From the NCBI GenBank assembly GCA_025056735.1, contig JANWVR010000062.1, forward strand, positions 1 to 64,000: a stretch of DNA of 64,000 bases, written 5' to 3'. Positions 10,601-18,163 of this stretch are shown here, one piece after another; within the stretch, counting starts at the first letter, position 1, and every line of letters begins with the position of its first letter. The position numbers were made by a program, and so were the translations under genes. The notes beneath the pieces are model-generated. The model searched no databases, had not been told where the DNA came from, and worked only from the letters and a program-made list of their open reading frames with translations. The stretch is from Saprospiraceae bacterium (GTDB lineage: Bacteria > Bacteroidota > Bacteroidia > Chitinophagales > Saprospiraceae).

Positions 10601-11940
10601 GAGTCGGCGGCATCCCAGTGGAGCACGGCCCGCACGATGGGCGAACAGGCGTCGGTGATGACAAAATCGGGCAGGTCCACTGTGCCGGAGCAGCCGTCTT
10701 CCAGCAGCGTTGCGCCCACGATGGACGGGCAGTGCACCGTTGGCCCCACGCTGTCGGCCAATTCAATGACTTGCTCGCCTACGAAAGGCTGGGCGTTGGG
10801 GTCGTTGGCCTGGCAGGTGTTGCGCACCGTCCACAGGCGCGTCAGCAGGCGCGCACCGCCACACAGCGGCTGCTCTGTGTCGGAATACGCCGCCTCCAAA
10901 CCGCATACAGCACTGGGCCCGAGCGCGTAGCGCCGCTTGCCCACCTGGAAGAAGGGCCAGCCCAGCGCATTAGGATGCGCCGATGCCGAGCAGGCGACGG
11001 TGGTGTCCTGAGGCAGCTTCACCTCTTGCAGAGGCCGCACGCGCTCAATGACTTGCACGCAAGTGCTGAAGTTGCCGCGCGCATCGCCCACTGTCCAGAA
11101 TCGGCGAATGACTTCGAGCATATCCACTGAGTCGCAAGGATAGCTGTTGCGAATGTCGGTGAAAAGGGTGCTCACGCTGCCCGGGCAGTTCTCTGAGATG
11201 CTCGGAAAGCCGGCGGCAATGCCCAACGAGTCGCGCAGGAAGGTCGGCGTCAGGTGCTCGAGCGGCACAACGCACGGGATTTTCAGCGTAGGACACGTTA
11301 GGGCCGGCGGCAGCGTATCGCGCACGTCGCTTACTTCGATGAGGCATTCGCTGCCGATGAGGCTGTCGCGCACAATGAGTTGGAACTTCTGCGCCAGATC
11401 GTTGAAGTTGAATACCGCAGGAACGCGCTGGGCCGGCGGGCCCGGAATCCGGGTACCCAATTTATCGGGGCAGGTGTAATAGCCCTTGTCCAGGAGGTCT
11501 TCGGCGCGCGGCGCGGCGGTGCACTGTGGCCCCAGATAGGCGACTATTCTCGGAGGGCATTCTATGGGCTGCGAGTCCGGCTTCACCTCCACCGTGAAGG
11601 CGCAGCTAACGGTATTGCCGTCGTCGTCGGTGGCTGTGAAGATGTTTTGCGTCAGCCCATGCGGAAAAGTGTCGCCCGAGGGCAGTCCGCTCAGCTGCGT
11701 TACTGGCAGCGTGTCCGGCCCGTCTAAGGCCAGCACTTCGTACACATACACGACGCCGCAGGCGCCTTTGGCCAGACGAAGCGTCGTGTCGGAGGGGCAA
11801 ATCAGGGTCGGCCCTGTCGTGTCCGGCGCAATCCGTCCAGCACCGAAACATTTAGCTTCGCAAGGGCGCGCATGGACAATAGAAAAAGAAAAGGCGCTAA
11901 AAAGAGCGATCCCGATACAGGCGGGTATCCATCGGTTCAT
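7687..11940 (-). CDS. Large secreted T9SS protein with HYR-like and dockerin-like modules
   Basis: The protein has 1417 residues and a signal peptide (MNRWIPACIGIALFSAFSFSIVHA). Early modules resemble HYR domains (DTTGPTLICPSDTTLRL, then ATDDDGNTVSCAFTVEV), and the cysteine-rich 'CPS/CAS' pattern recurs. Near residues 1080-1180 there is a carboxypeptidase-regulatory/SdrD-B-like fold (GDIRTEQNEKAPGIIVELKG), followed by a dockerin-like pair (TTLDLLTINRHIL and ITTFDILELRKLILG type repeats). The C-terminus (QPNPFGEETWVHVQLP, VHDVAGRLLWEK, to LVRL) is the short type A T9SS sorting domain. It differs in sorting type from its neighbour at 1502, so the two may follow different surface fates. The partner or substrate is unknown. 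Confidence 0.85.
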   Translation of the reverse strand: MNRWIPACIGIALFSAFSFSIVHARPCEAKCFGAGRIAPDTTGPTLICPSDTTLRLAKGACGVVYVYEVLALDGPDTLPVTQLSGLPSGDTFPHGLTQNIFTATDDDGNTVSCAFTVEVKPDSQPIECPPRIVAYLGPQCTAAPRAEDLLDKGYYTCPDKLGTRIPGPPAQRVPAVFNFNDLAQKFQLIVRDSLIGSECLIEVSDVRDTLPPALTCPTLKIPCVVPLEHLTPTFLRDSLGIAAGFPSISENCPGSVSTLFTDIRNSYPCDSVDMLEVIRRFWTVGDARGNFSTCVQVIERVRPLQEVKLPQDTTVACSASAHPNALGWPFFQVGKRRYALGPSAVCGLEAAYSDTEQPLCGGARLLTRLWTVRNTCQANDPNAQPFVGEQVIELADSVGPTVHCPSIVGATLLEDGCSGTVDLPDFVITDACSPIVRAVLHWDAADSLEAELTDFAGADTLRFDTLAVFGQLADLNTGPLPMTLTLYDACDNVGVCEFTLDVRDRQKPIARCDTLITIFLDDKGNGSAPADLFDNGSTDDCRAVRFKVRRTAPSECDSLPRWNDFVRFCCADIEADVVVTLRVYDAIVLSGSVPDSVGGGHYSECHTRVEVLNNNLPRCQAPADVTIACTDFDPTLKDYGDATLSCGVDSVAITLDSTQFSWTCGSGTLLRVFQVFDKNGASGQCTQQITGLADFNYYIKFPDDVITADCHPSTMMTLPIIHSLGCEDVAFEFSDERVNVPEACYLLLRRWKIYNRCNYNPDQPLIVVPNPRPNPIPLHQNNWPGPLVSSPNAPPNLAPTVVAVTPGHIPTNFSTFWNPYGNGYTYEQYIWVQDTEEPVISCASDTLKFTNVTLDNKDFWFFQNLDLCEADATVSVQTFDGCERSDVLVSYRLFLDLDGNGQVESVFPSPTQTPAGSIRYNNINNPNYTGGTQVEFDRRNVPAQKKYQFDIARFQNGDTLQVQLVWRESGNPAFVTPKLPRGIHRIEWTVRDRCGNTAICTQIIQVGAQPYSCAPSDETISGDIRTEQNEKAPGIIVELKGASPLQGPIIAYEVTNQKGEFSFTVPFASTFVVQPSYDEDPVKGVTTLDLLTINRHILNLDLLPTPYRIIAADANSSRTVTTFDILELRKLILGIYTELPASPSWRFVPTFHVFPDPSNPFLSPLPEKISSSDSIPFSFIIIKVGDANASVKFSLHDNASEERQPLYLDVEDCRLNAGEETTLTLRACEAVAGVQGTLECLGLEVLDVLPEAGFTSEHYALHHGGRRLTFSWDAQGVPVLRLRVRALRPGRLSECLTLSDAITPTEAYSLDQRQTLRPQLRFSSQLPARGDAAPKLSSQPNPFGEETWVHVQLPQEGRAVLRVHDVAGRLLWEKTGDFGAGIQAIRLTGKELANTSGVLYFSAETANGRAVHRLVRL

Positions 11941-12132
11941 AGAGAACGATTTTTGTTGTGATGAAGAGAAAAAAGCGGGATTATGCGGTGTAAACGCTTG
12001 ACTACGGCGAAAATCGCGCCAAAAGGCTTACCCTTTTCGGCCTAAGTTGCAGGGTTTGTCCGCCAATAGCGAAAAAACCGCAGGCAAAATACGGCCTTGC
12101 GCCCTCGCGGCTGCACCCGACCTTTGCGGCTG

Positions 12133-13317
12133 ATGAAGTTGTATTTGAAACCGGGCAAGGAGGCCTCTGTGCGCCGTTTCCATCCCTGGATCTTCTCCGG
12201 CGCGCTTCAGGAGCTGCCCTCTGCTGACGCCGATGGCGAGGTGGCGGAAGTGTACGATCACCGCGGACGGCTGCTGGGCGTGGGCCATTTCCATCGCGGC
12301 AACATCGCGGTGCGCCTGCTGACGTTTGAAGCCGCCGACCTGAACGCTCCAGCCTTTTGGGAGCACAAGCTGCAGCAGGCCTTTGCATTGCGCCAGCAAC
12401 TGGGCCTGACCCAACAGGGCGCCTATCGCCTCGTACACGGCGAAGGCGACGACCTGTCGGGCTTAGTCATAGACCTCTACGGCCAGGTCGCCGTAGTGCA
12501 ATGCCACAGCATTGGCATGCACCGCCAGCGCCACCTCATTGCCCAGGCGCTCCAGCGCGTGGTAGAGCCGCCCCTGACGGCCATTTTTGATAAAAGCCGC
12601 GAAACTCTGCCCGAAAACTACGCCCAGCACATCCAAAACGGCTACCTCGCCGGCAGCGCTTCCGGCAGTGCTATCGTCTGCGAAAACGATGTGCGGTTTC
12701 GCGTGGACTGGGAAAGCGGCCAGAAAACGGGCTTCTTCTTAGACCAGCGCGACAACCGCCAGCTGCTGGGCCGCCTGTGCGCCGGCAAACGGGTGCTCAA
12801 TGCCTTTGCCTACACGGGCGGCTTTTCCTGCTACGCCCTGCGCGCCGGGGCTGCCCTCGTCCATTCGGTGGATATTTCGGCCAAAGCCATCGCTCTGCTT
12901 GAAGAAAACATCGCCCTCAATCAGCCTTTTGCCGGGCAGCACTGCGCTTTCACCGAGGACGCGCTGGCTTTTTTGAAAAAAACCAACCAGGAGTATGACA
13001 TTGTCGTCGTGGACCCGCCTGCCTTTGCCAAGAGCTTGGACAAGCGCCACAACGCGGTGCAGGGCTACAAGCGGCTGAATGCCGCAGCCATTCAGCGTGT
13101 AGCGCCTGGCGGGTTGCTTTTCACCTTTTCCTGCTCGCAGGTGGTTAGCCGGGAGCTGTTTGAGCACACGGTGGCGGCTGCGGCCATTGAAGTGGGCCGA
13201 CCGGCGCGCGTACTCTATCGCCTCTCGCAGGGGGCCGACCATCCGACGAACGTCTATCACCCGGAGGGCGCCTACCTCAAAGGGCTGGTGGTGCAGATAG
13301 GAAGCGCCGGAGAATGA
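12133..13317 (+). CDS. rlmI: Class I SAM-dependent rRNA (cytosine-C5) methyltransferase, RlmI family
   Basis: The family methylates C5 of a cytosine in 23S rRNA (C1962 in E. coli). I start it at the ATG at 12133 (MKLYLKPGKEASVRRFHPWIFSGAL), because the 12 residues before it in the ORF are not conserved in style. The order is an N-terminal PUA-like domain (residues 1-75), a linker domain, then the Rossmann methyltransferase: DQRDNRQ, the SAM loop NAFAYTGGFSCYAL, the acidic end of beta 2 (HSVDIS) and the catalytic-region motif VVDPPAFAKS. At 394 residues it matches the usual length. It stands alone on the plus strand between two minus-strand units. Confidence 0.9.
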   Translation: MKLYLKPGKEASVRRFHPWIFSGALQELPSADADGEVAEVYDHRGRLLGVGHFHRGNIAVRLLTFEAADLNAPAFWEHKLQQAFALRQQLGLTQQGAYRLVHGEGDDLSGLVIDLYGQVAVVQCHSIGMHRQRHLIAQALQRVVEPPLTAIFDKSRETLPENYAQHIQNGYLAGSASGSAIVCENDVRFRVDWESGQKTGFFLDQRDNRQLLGRLCAGKRVLNAFAYTGGFSCYALRAGAALVHSVDISAKAIALLEENIALNQPFAGQHCAFTEDALAFLKKTNQEYDIVVVDPPAFAKSLDKRHNAVQGYKRLNAAAIQRVAPGGLLFTFSCSQVVSRELFEHTVAAAAIEVGRPARVLYRLSQGADHPTNVYHPEGAYLKGLVVQIGSAGE

Positions 13318-13393
13318 ACAGTGGCAAGCGAAAAATGGAGAATGGCGGTGGCAAACGAAAGGCTGCTCGCGCTCATGAAGAGAGGTTCTGAAC

Positions 13394-13413
13394 GGCGGCA
13401 TTTAGCCGCCCTT
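13394..13413. terminator. Weak stem-loop between convergent genes
   Basis: The inverted repeat GGCGGC-ATTTA-GCCGCC is followed by CTTTC. It lies between the converging ends of rlmI and the anti-sigma-like gene. The short T-run makes termination uncertain. Confidence 0.35.
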
Positions 13414-13445
13414 TCGGCCGGATGGTACTGAGCGCGCGCTGATGC

Positions 13446-14369
13446 TCACAGGCGCTCCCGCAATTGCTGAGCTTTAGCATAAAAGAGGTGCTCGGGCTGG
13501 CGCAGGATGACGTCGAGGGCGGAGTCTAAGGCGCTCTGGCGCTGGGGCATTTGCTTGAGGATGGCCAGCACAACGCCCCATTCGGCGCGCTGGGCATAGG
13601 GCTGCATGCGGCTGACGGCTATGCGCCGGAAGGCCATTTCGGCGTCGGCGTATTGGCCGTTTTTATAGTAGGCTACGGCTAAGAGTTCCTGTTGTTGCAC
13701 GTCGTCGGTGGTAGGCGCGGGCGTCAGTTCGGGTTTGAGAGCGTTGGTAACGTCCTGATAGCGACCCTCTTGCAGGTTTTTAAGGCCTTCTAAGTAGGTT
13801 TTGGAGCCGCCTTTAGCGCCGCGCGGGGGCAGGAAGTCGCGTTCGGCGAAGAAGTCGTCGGCGATGGCGGCGTAGTCTATAGCGGGACCATCGGGCTGCA
13901 TTTCTTCAATGGGTGCGGGTGGCAGTTCGTTTTGGGCCAGGTCGCGCTCGGGAGCAGCGCCGGGTTGTCTAGCGGGCTTTCGCCAGGCAGGCGGTTGCTT
14001 TTTGGGTTTGGGCTGTGTTTGCACGATGTCGGGTGGCGCAGGCGCTTCGGTCAGGCGGTCGCGCAGCAGCCAGTACCCGACGGCGAGGGCGGCTACGACA
14101 GCGGCGGCGCGCAGCGCCCAGGTGAGGGGGCGGATGCGAGCGCGCTTGGGTTGCAGTTGCTGAAGGAGTTCTGTCTCACGGTCCCAGGCGCGCATTTTAG
14201 CGCGCAGGTCTTGCTCGACGAGCAGCTCCAGGCCAATGCGCTCGACGCGATGCTGGCGCACTAAGGCGTCTAATTCAGCATCCTGAGCCATTTCAGCCTC
14301 GAAGGCGCGGCGCTCGTCGGGCGGCATTTTGCCGGTGAGGTATCGTTCTATTTGTTCGAAGCGAAGCAC
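13446..14369 (-). CDS. Probable anti-sigma factor with TPR-like periplasmic part
   Basis: The protein has 307 residues. The N-terminal ~80 residues are a charged helical region (LRFEQIERYLTGKMPPDERRAFEAEMAQDAELDALV) of the sort found in zinc-less anti-sigma domains of Bacteroidota. One membrane segment follows (LTWALRAAAVVAALAVGYWLL). Then comes a proline-rich stretch and a C-terminal helical part with TPR character (GLKNLQEGRYQDVTNAL, AVAYYKNGQYADAEMAFRRIA). The ECF sigma gene lies just upstream, 35 bp away on the same strand, so the pair is most likely a sigma/anti-sigma module with the TPR part sensing or docking outside the membrane. The role as anti-sigma is inferred from context and layout rather than from a conserved motif. 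Confidence 0.65.
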   Translation of the reverse strand: MLRFEQIERYLTGKMPPDERRAFEAEMAQDAELDALVRQHRVERIGLELLVEQDLRAKMRAWDRETELLQQLQPKRARIRPLTWALRAAAVVAALAVGYWLLRDRLTEAPAPPDIVQTQPKPKKQPPAWRKPARQPGAAPERDLAQNELPPAPIEEMQPDGPAIDYAAIADDFFAERDFLPPRGAKGGSKTYLEGLKNLQEGRYQDVTNALKPELTPAPTTDDVQQQELLAVAYYKNGQYADAEMAFRRIAVSRMQPYAQRAEWGVVLAILKQMPQRQSALDSALDVILRQPEHLFYAKAQQLRERL

Positions 14370-14404
14370 GGCGAGAAGGTTTTAACGGTGTGGAGATCAG
14401 GGTA

Positions 14405-15001
14405 TTACAAGCGGCGGTTTTCCAACAGGACAGCAAAAGCCGGGTTGTTTTGCAGCAATTCGCGAAAGCGCGTGCGGCAGCGGTAGGCTTCTTTTTTGGC
14501 CACATCGGCGCTGTTATAGTGCATGATTTGAGCGATTTCTTCCATGGAATGGTCCAGCTGATACAGGCGCAGGAGTTCGCGGCAGCGTTCGCCGATTTGT
14601 CCTAAAGCTTCTTGAAACAATTCGCGGTATTCGGTTCGGATGGCTTCGGCCTCTGGGCTTTCTACTTCGGCGTCGTAGTGGGCGGGTGAGAGGTCGGTGT
14701 AGCGGCCGTGTTGGCGTCGCACCGTTACCCAGCGCCATTTTGCGATGGCCACGAAGTAGGTGGTCAGCGCGCTGCGCGCCTCATAGCGCCCCTCGCGGAT
14801 GTTGCGGTCGAGGATCACTAACGCTTCCTGGAAGATGTCCTGGGCGTCCTGTCGAGAGCCGCCGTTTGCCATTACGTGTCGGATGACCGTTTCGCGCAAG
14901 CCCGGCATCAGGTACAGGCGTTTGAGCGCTTCTTCGCGCGCCGCTCCGCCTGCTCGAATGCCCGATACTAAGGCTTCATCGCTCCAATCGGTGTTTGCCA
15001 T
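14405..15001 (-). CDS. ECF-type RNA polymerase sigma factor
   Basis: The protein has 198 residues and should redirect RNA polymerase to a dedicated promoter set. Region 2 is visible (GSRQDAQDIFQEALVILDRNI, then LTTYFVAIAKWRWVTVRRQ), and so is region 4 (RCRELLRLYQLDHSMEEIAQIMHYNSADVAKKEAYRCRTRFREL), which has the helix-turn-helix. There is no region 1 or 3, as usual in this class. The start at 15001 gives MANTDWSDEALV, a typical N-terminus. A TACTTTTG box lies 53 bp upstream. The anti-sigma-like gene follows it in the same operon. Confidence 0.88.
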   Translation of the reverse strand: MANTDWSDEALVSGIRAGGAAREEALKRLYLMPGLRETVIRHVMANGGSRQDAQDIFQEALVILDRNIREGRYEARSALTTYFVAIAKWRWVTVRRQHGRYTDLSPAHYDAEVESPEAEAIRTEYRELFQEALGQIGERCRELLRLYQLDHSMEEIAQIMHYNSADVAKKEAYRCRTRFRELLQNNPAFAVLLENRRL

Positions 15002-15053
15002 GTTGATGCTGTTCGCGTGATGAGGGTAACCTGTGCAGATTAAAAAATGCGCA

Positions 15054-15061
15054 CAAAAGTA
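15054..15061 (-). promoter_or_regulatory. Promoter -7 box of the sigma/anti-sigma operon
   Basis: The minus strand reads TACTTTTG here, a perfect TAnnTTTG box, about 50 bp before the sigma gene. No TTG occurs 20 or 21 nt upstream, so either the -33 element is weak or another sigma factor contributes. Confidence 0.45.
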
Positions 15062-15262
15062 ACGCGCTTGCAGTCAGCGGACGTGCAGCCCTGGCCGTGT
15101 TCCGGGCAAAGCCCAGCTGTTACGCGAGTGCGGGGGGCCTGATGCTCCATGCCCAGGTATAGGCCTCCTTTTTCCTTGCGGCGGCGCAGGGCGGCTTGAC
15201 CGCGCAAAGCCAGTTTCTGCGTTCGCAGATTTTTATGGATGTTTGCTTTAAATTCGCGCCTT

Positions 15263-16828
15263 ATGCAGCACTACCCAATTGGCAAACAGGAGTTTGAGGT
15301 CATTCGTCGAAACGGCTTCGTTTACGTGGACAAAACCCGGTGGGTCTATCAGCTGGCTGCGCGCACCTCGCAGTACTTCCTCAGCCGCCCGCGGCGCTTT
15401 GGCAAATCGCTCTTTCTCTCTACGCTCAAAAGCCTGTTCAGCGGCGACCGCAGCCTCTTCAAAGACCTGTGGATCGAACCCTACTTAGCGGAAATTGAAC
15501 AGCGACCGGTATTGCACATATCCTTCAACGACATTAGTCATAGAACGCTGGGATTGGAAAACGCCTTGCGCAAGGCCATGCAAGACATCGCCCGAGAACG
15601 CCAGCTGAAATTGAGTAATATGGGAGCGTACGACACGCATTTCCTCGAAATCATTACTCAAATGGCTGCCGAGCGCCCCATCGTCCTCCTTATTGACGAA
15701 TACGACAAACCCATTATTGACTACCTCAACGATGTGCCTCAAGCCGTCGCCAACCGGGACATCCTCAAATCTCTCTTCTCGGTGCTCAAGGGCGCCGAAA
15801 TCCACATCCACCTCCTCTTTATCACCGGCGTCTCCAAATTCAGCAAAGTCTCCATCTTCTCCGACCTCAACCACCTGCAAGATATCTCCATGGAAGACGC
15901 CTATGCTACCATGCTCGGCTTTACCGCCGAAGAAGTGCACACCTATTTTGCCCAACGCATTCAGCAAATCGCTCAGCAGCACCAACTCGACGAAAATGCC
16001 TTGTGGGAAAAAATCCGACTCCATTACAACGGCTATTCCTGGGACGGCAAAAATTACGTTTATAACCCCTTCTCGCTGCTGAGCTTCCTGCAAAGCGGCG
16101 CCTTCAACAATTATTGGTTTGAAACCGGCACGCCCACTTTCTTAGTCGAGTACGTGCGACGGCAACGACCGCCTGAAGCCATCGAAGGCACAGTCGTCAA
16201 CAAGGGCATCTTTAACCGCTTCGACTTCGAGAACCTCGACGTCATCGCTGCCATGTTCCAGACCGGGTACCTCACTATCCAGAAAGCTGAAGGCAGCGGC
16301 ATGGACGCCTGGCTCACCCTCGGTTACCCGAATGCCGAAGTGCGCTACTCGTTCGAGCAACACCTGCTGAGCCATTTTGCTGCACAACCACCCACCTCCG
16401 TCAGCCACCAGCTGTACGCCCTACGAAAGGCCCTCGACCACCTCGACCCTGACGCCTTTGTGGCCCATCTGAAAACCTTCTTCGCCGCCATACCCTTCGA
16501 CGCGGCTCCGCCCAACAGCCGCCCGCCTCAAACCTGGGAAGGCTTCTTCCAGGCCCTCACCTTCCTGCTCCTGCGCGCCTTAGGGCTCGACGTGCAGGCA
16601 GAGGTGGCCTCCGCCAAAGGACGCTCCGACGCTGTGGTGCGCTTGCCTGGCAGCATCTGGGTCATGGAATTCAAACTCGGCTCGGCCCAAAGCGCCCTGC
16701 GGCAAATCCAACGGCAGGGATACGCCGAACCTTACCTGCACGCCGGAAAACCGCTGATCCTGCTGGGGCTGGGCTTCGACGCCAACGCCCGCAACGTGAA
16801 AAACCACAAGTGGGTGCGCATCGGGTAA
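15263..16828 (+). CDS. AAA-ATPase with C-terminal PD-(D/E)XK nuclease-like domain
   Basis: The protein has 521 residues from the ATG at 15263 (MQHYPIGKQEFEVIRRNGFVYVDKT), the canonical N-terminus of the AAA-ATPase-like/DUF1703 family. The P-loop is SRPRRFGKSLFLSTL and Walker B is VLLIDEYDKP. A sensor-like stretch follows (LFITGVSKFSKVS). The last ~110 residues form the DUF1703 nuclease-like part, with an acidic residue (KGRSDAVVRL), the core EFK of MEFKLG, and a following Q (QIQRQGYAEPY). This family is abundant in Bacteroidota, often in many copies per genome, and its biological role is not settled; mobile-element or defence roles have been suggested. A TAAATTCG box at 15249 lies so close that the mRNA would be almost leaderless. 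Confidence 0.85.
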   Translation: MQHYPIGKQEFEVIRRNGFVYVDKTRWVYQLAARTSQYFLSRPRRFGKSLFLSTLKSLFSGDRSLFKDLWIEPYLAEIEQRPVLHISFNDISHRTLGLENALRKAMQDIARERQLKLSNMGAYDTHFLEIITQMAAERPIVLLIDEYDKPIIDYLNDVPQAVANRDILKSLFSVLKGAEIHIHLLFITGVSKFSKVSIFSDLNHLQDISMEDAYATMLGFTAEEVHTYFAQRIQQIAQQHQLDENALWEKIRLHYNGYSWDGKNYVYNPFSLLSFLQSGAFNNYWFETGTPTFLVEYVRRQRPPEAIEGTVVNKGIFNRFDFENLDVIAAMFQTGYLTIQKAEGSGMDAWLTLGYPNAEVRYSFEQHLLSHFAAQPPTSVSHQLYALRKALDHLDPDAFVAHLKTFFAAIPFDAAPPNSRPPQTWEGFFQALTFLLLRALGLDVQAEVASAKGRSDAVVRLPGSIWVMEFKLGSAQSALRQIQRQGYAEPYLHAGKPLILLGLGFDANARNVKNHKWVRIG

Positions 16829-16972
16829 CCCCCACAGTGCAAAGCCCAAACCCAATAAAACCGACCTCTTACCCTCCGAACAGGCGAAAGCATCGCCCGC
16901 GCTGACGCTTTACACGCCTTCACACGCATTTGGCTAAACCCTTGATATTCAGATGAAATGAAACAGCCTTTG

Positions 16973-17013
16973 CCCTGGGCGCTGTTAGCGTTTTCTTAAA
17001 AAAAGCGCCCGGG
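16973..17013. other. Inverted repeat upstream of the barrel gene
   Basis: CCC(T)GGGCGCT pairs with AGCGCCCGGG around a 19-nt loop, with one bulged base. No T-run follows on the plus strand, so it looks more like a 5'-leader structure of the gene at 17089, or a terminator remnant of the gene before it, than a working terminator. The rest of 16829-17088 shows nothing else. Confidence 0.35.
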
Positions 17014-17088
17014 TGGTTACTCTCAAAAGCGGGCCGGCATTAAGCAGCAAACACATTCTTCATCGCAAATCAAAAAGCAGATTTTGTC

Positions 17089-17817
17089 ATGAAAAACCGC
17101 GTATTGCTTCTGGCCGCTTTTGTTCTGATTTCCATGAATGCCGCTTTTGCCCAATTGAGCGGTATTGGCTTTCGCCCGATGGCGACGTTTTCCACCTATA
17201 AGCTTTCGCAAGACCTGAACGACAACTACGACAGCTACCTGCGTCTGGGCGGGGGCGGCGCGTTGTTTGCCGAGTTCAATTTGGGCAGCCGCTTCACCTT
17301 CCAGCCCGAGGTTGTCTATGTGCAGCGCGGAGCCAACATCAAGAGCGAGAGCCGACTGTACTGGGACGGCCACCACTTTGGCTACCCACGCGACTACCGG
17401 GTGAACGAGATTCGCCAGCAGGAGACGCTGCATTACATTGACATCCCGCTCATGTTTGAGAAAAACTTTGGCGGCGGCAACGTAGGCGCTTATGTGGCTT
17501 TTGGCCCGGCCATCTCCTTTGCTATTGCCAACGGCTCGGGCCGCGAGGAACTGTTTGTATCGCACCTGAACTCCGAAGGCAAGCAGACGTCGTTCACCGA
17601 CCGCAAGGAATACATCATCGAGATGGGCAAAGGCCGCAACGACGACTACCGCAAGGGCGACTTCAGCGTCAACCTCGGCACGGGGCTGGTGCTCATCTTA
17701 GACAAGGGCGAAATTGGCCTGGATGTGCGCTATTCCCACGGGCTTCGCAACATTGACATCAGCGGCATCAAGAACCGCACGCTGCAGGTCGGCCTGTCCT
17801 ACATGCACTACTTCTAA
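17089..17817 (+). CDS. Outer-membrane beta-barrel protein (porin-family/PorT-like fold)
   Basis: The protein has 242 residues. A signal peptide (MKNRVLLLAAFVLISMNAAFAQ) leads into a small barrel. Typical strand pairs are visible (FRPMATFSTYKL, GGGGALFAEFNLGSRFTFQPEVVYVQRGA), as is the LHYIDIPLMFEKNFGGGNVGAYVAFGPAISFAI block that marks the outer-membrane beta-barrel/porin-like family of Bacteroidota. The chain ends in an aromatic strand (LQVGLSYMHYF), the usual BAM signal. It is followed after 82 bp by the zinc-ribbon/ExbD-like/ExbB-like genes on the same strand with no terminator between, so it may be the outer-membrane partner of that unit. That link is an inference from position. Confidence 0.8.
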   Translation: MKNRVLLLAAFVLISMNAAFAQLSGIGFRPMATFSTYKLSQDLNDNYDSYLRLGGGGALFAEFNLGSRFTFQPEVVYVQRGANIKSESRLYWDGHHFGYPRDYRVNEIRQQETLHYIDIPLMFEKNFGGGNVGAYVAFGPAISFAIANGSGREELFVSHLNSEGKQTSFTDRKEYIIEMGKGRNDDYRKGDFSVNLGTGLVLILDKGEIGLDVRYSHGLRNIDISGIKNRTLQVGLSYMHYF

Positions 17818-17899
17818 TCGCCACCTCCCGGCGTTCGCGCAGGCGCGCGGCTTTTCCCTTCACCTTCAGGCTCTTATCGTCAAAACCACCCTTTGTGCT

Positions 17900-18163
17900 A
17901 TGTGCTGTCCGAATTGCGGCCATGCCGCCCAGGCCCACTACACGCGCTGCCGCCACTGCAACTACAAGCTACCACAGACGGCAACGCCCGGCGCTGCTCC
18001 AGCTGCAGAGGTCATTGCCTGCTGGAACTGCGCCGCGCCAAACCCGGCGCACCACAGCCGCTGCGCCTGCTGCAACGCCCGATTAGAAGATGCTCCGGCC
18101 CAACGCCGCACCCATTCGATCACCTCAAACGCTTACCGCCATGGCCAACCACAAGAGCGTTAA
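17900..18163 (+). CDS. Double zinc-ribbon protein
   Basis: The protein has 87 residues from the ATG at 17900; the ORF track joins it to a meaningless upstream extension. It holds two zinc ribbons with identical spacing: C3-x2-C6-x10-C17-x2-C20 (CPNC...CRHC) and C41-x2-C44-x10-C55-x2-C58 (CWNC...CACC). An Ala/Pro linker joins them and a short basic tail ends the chain. There is no signal peptide or membrane segment, so it should be cytoplasmic. Its last 23 bp overlap the next gene in another frame, which suggests translational coupling. Zinc ribbons of this type bind nucleic acid or protein partners; which applies here is unknown. Confidence 0.72.
   Translation: MCCPNCGHAAQAHYTRCRHCNYKLPQTATPGAAPAAEVIACWNCAAPNPAHHSRCACCNARLEDAPAQRRTHSITSNAYRHGQPQER

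Noticed and set aside
12119-12126. Promoter box GACCTTTG just before rlmI
   Set aside because: It lacks the TA of the consensus and would place the start of transcription at the start codon.
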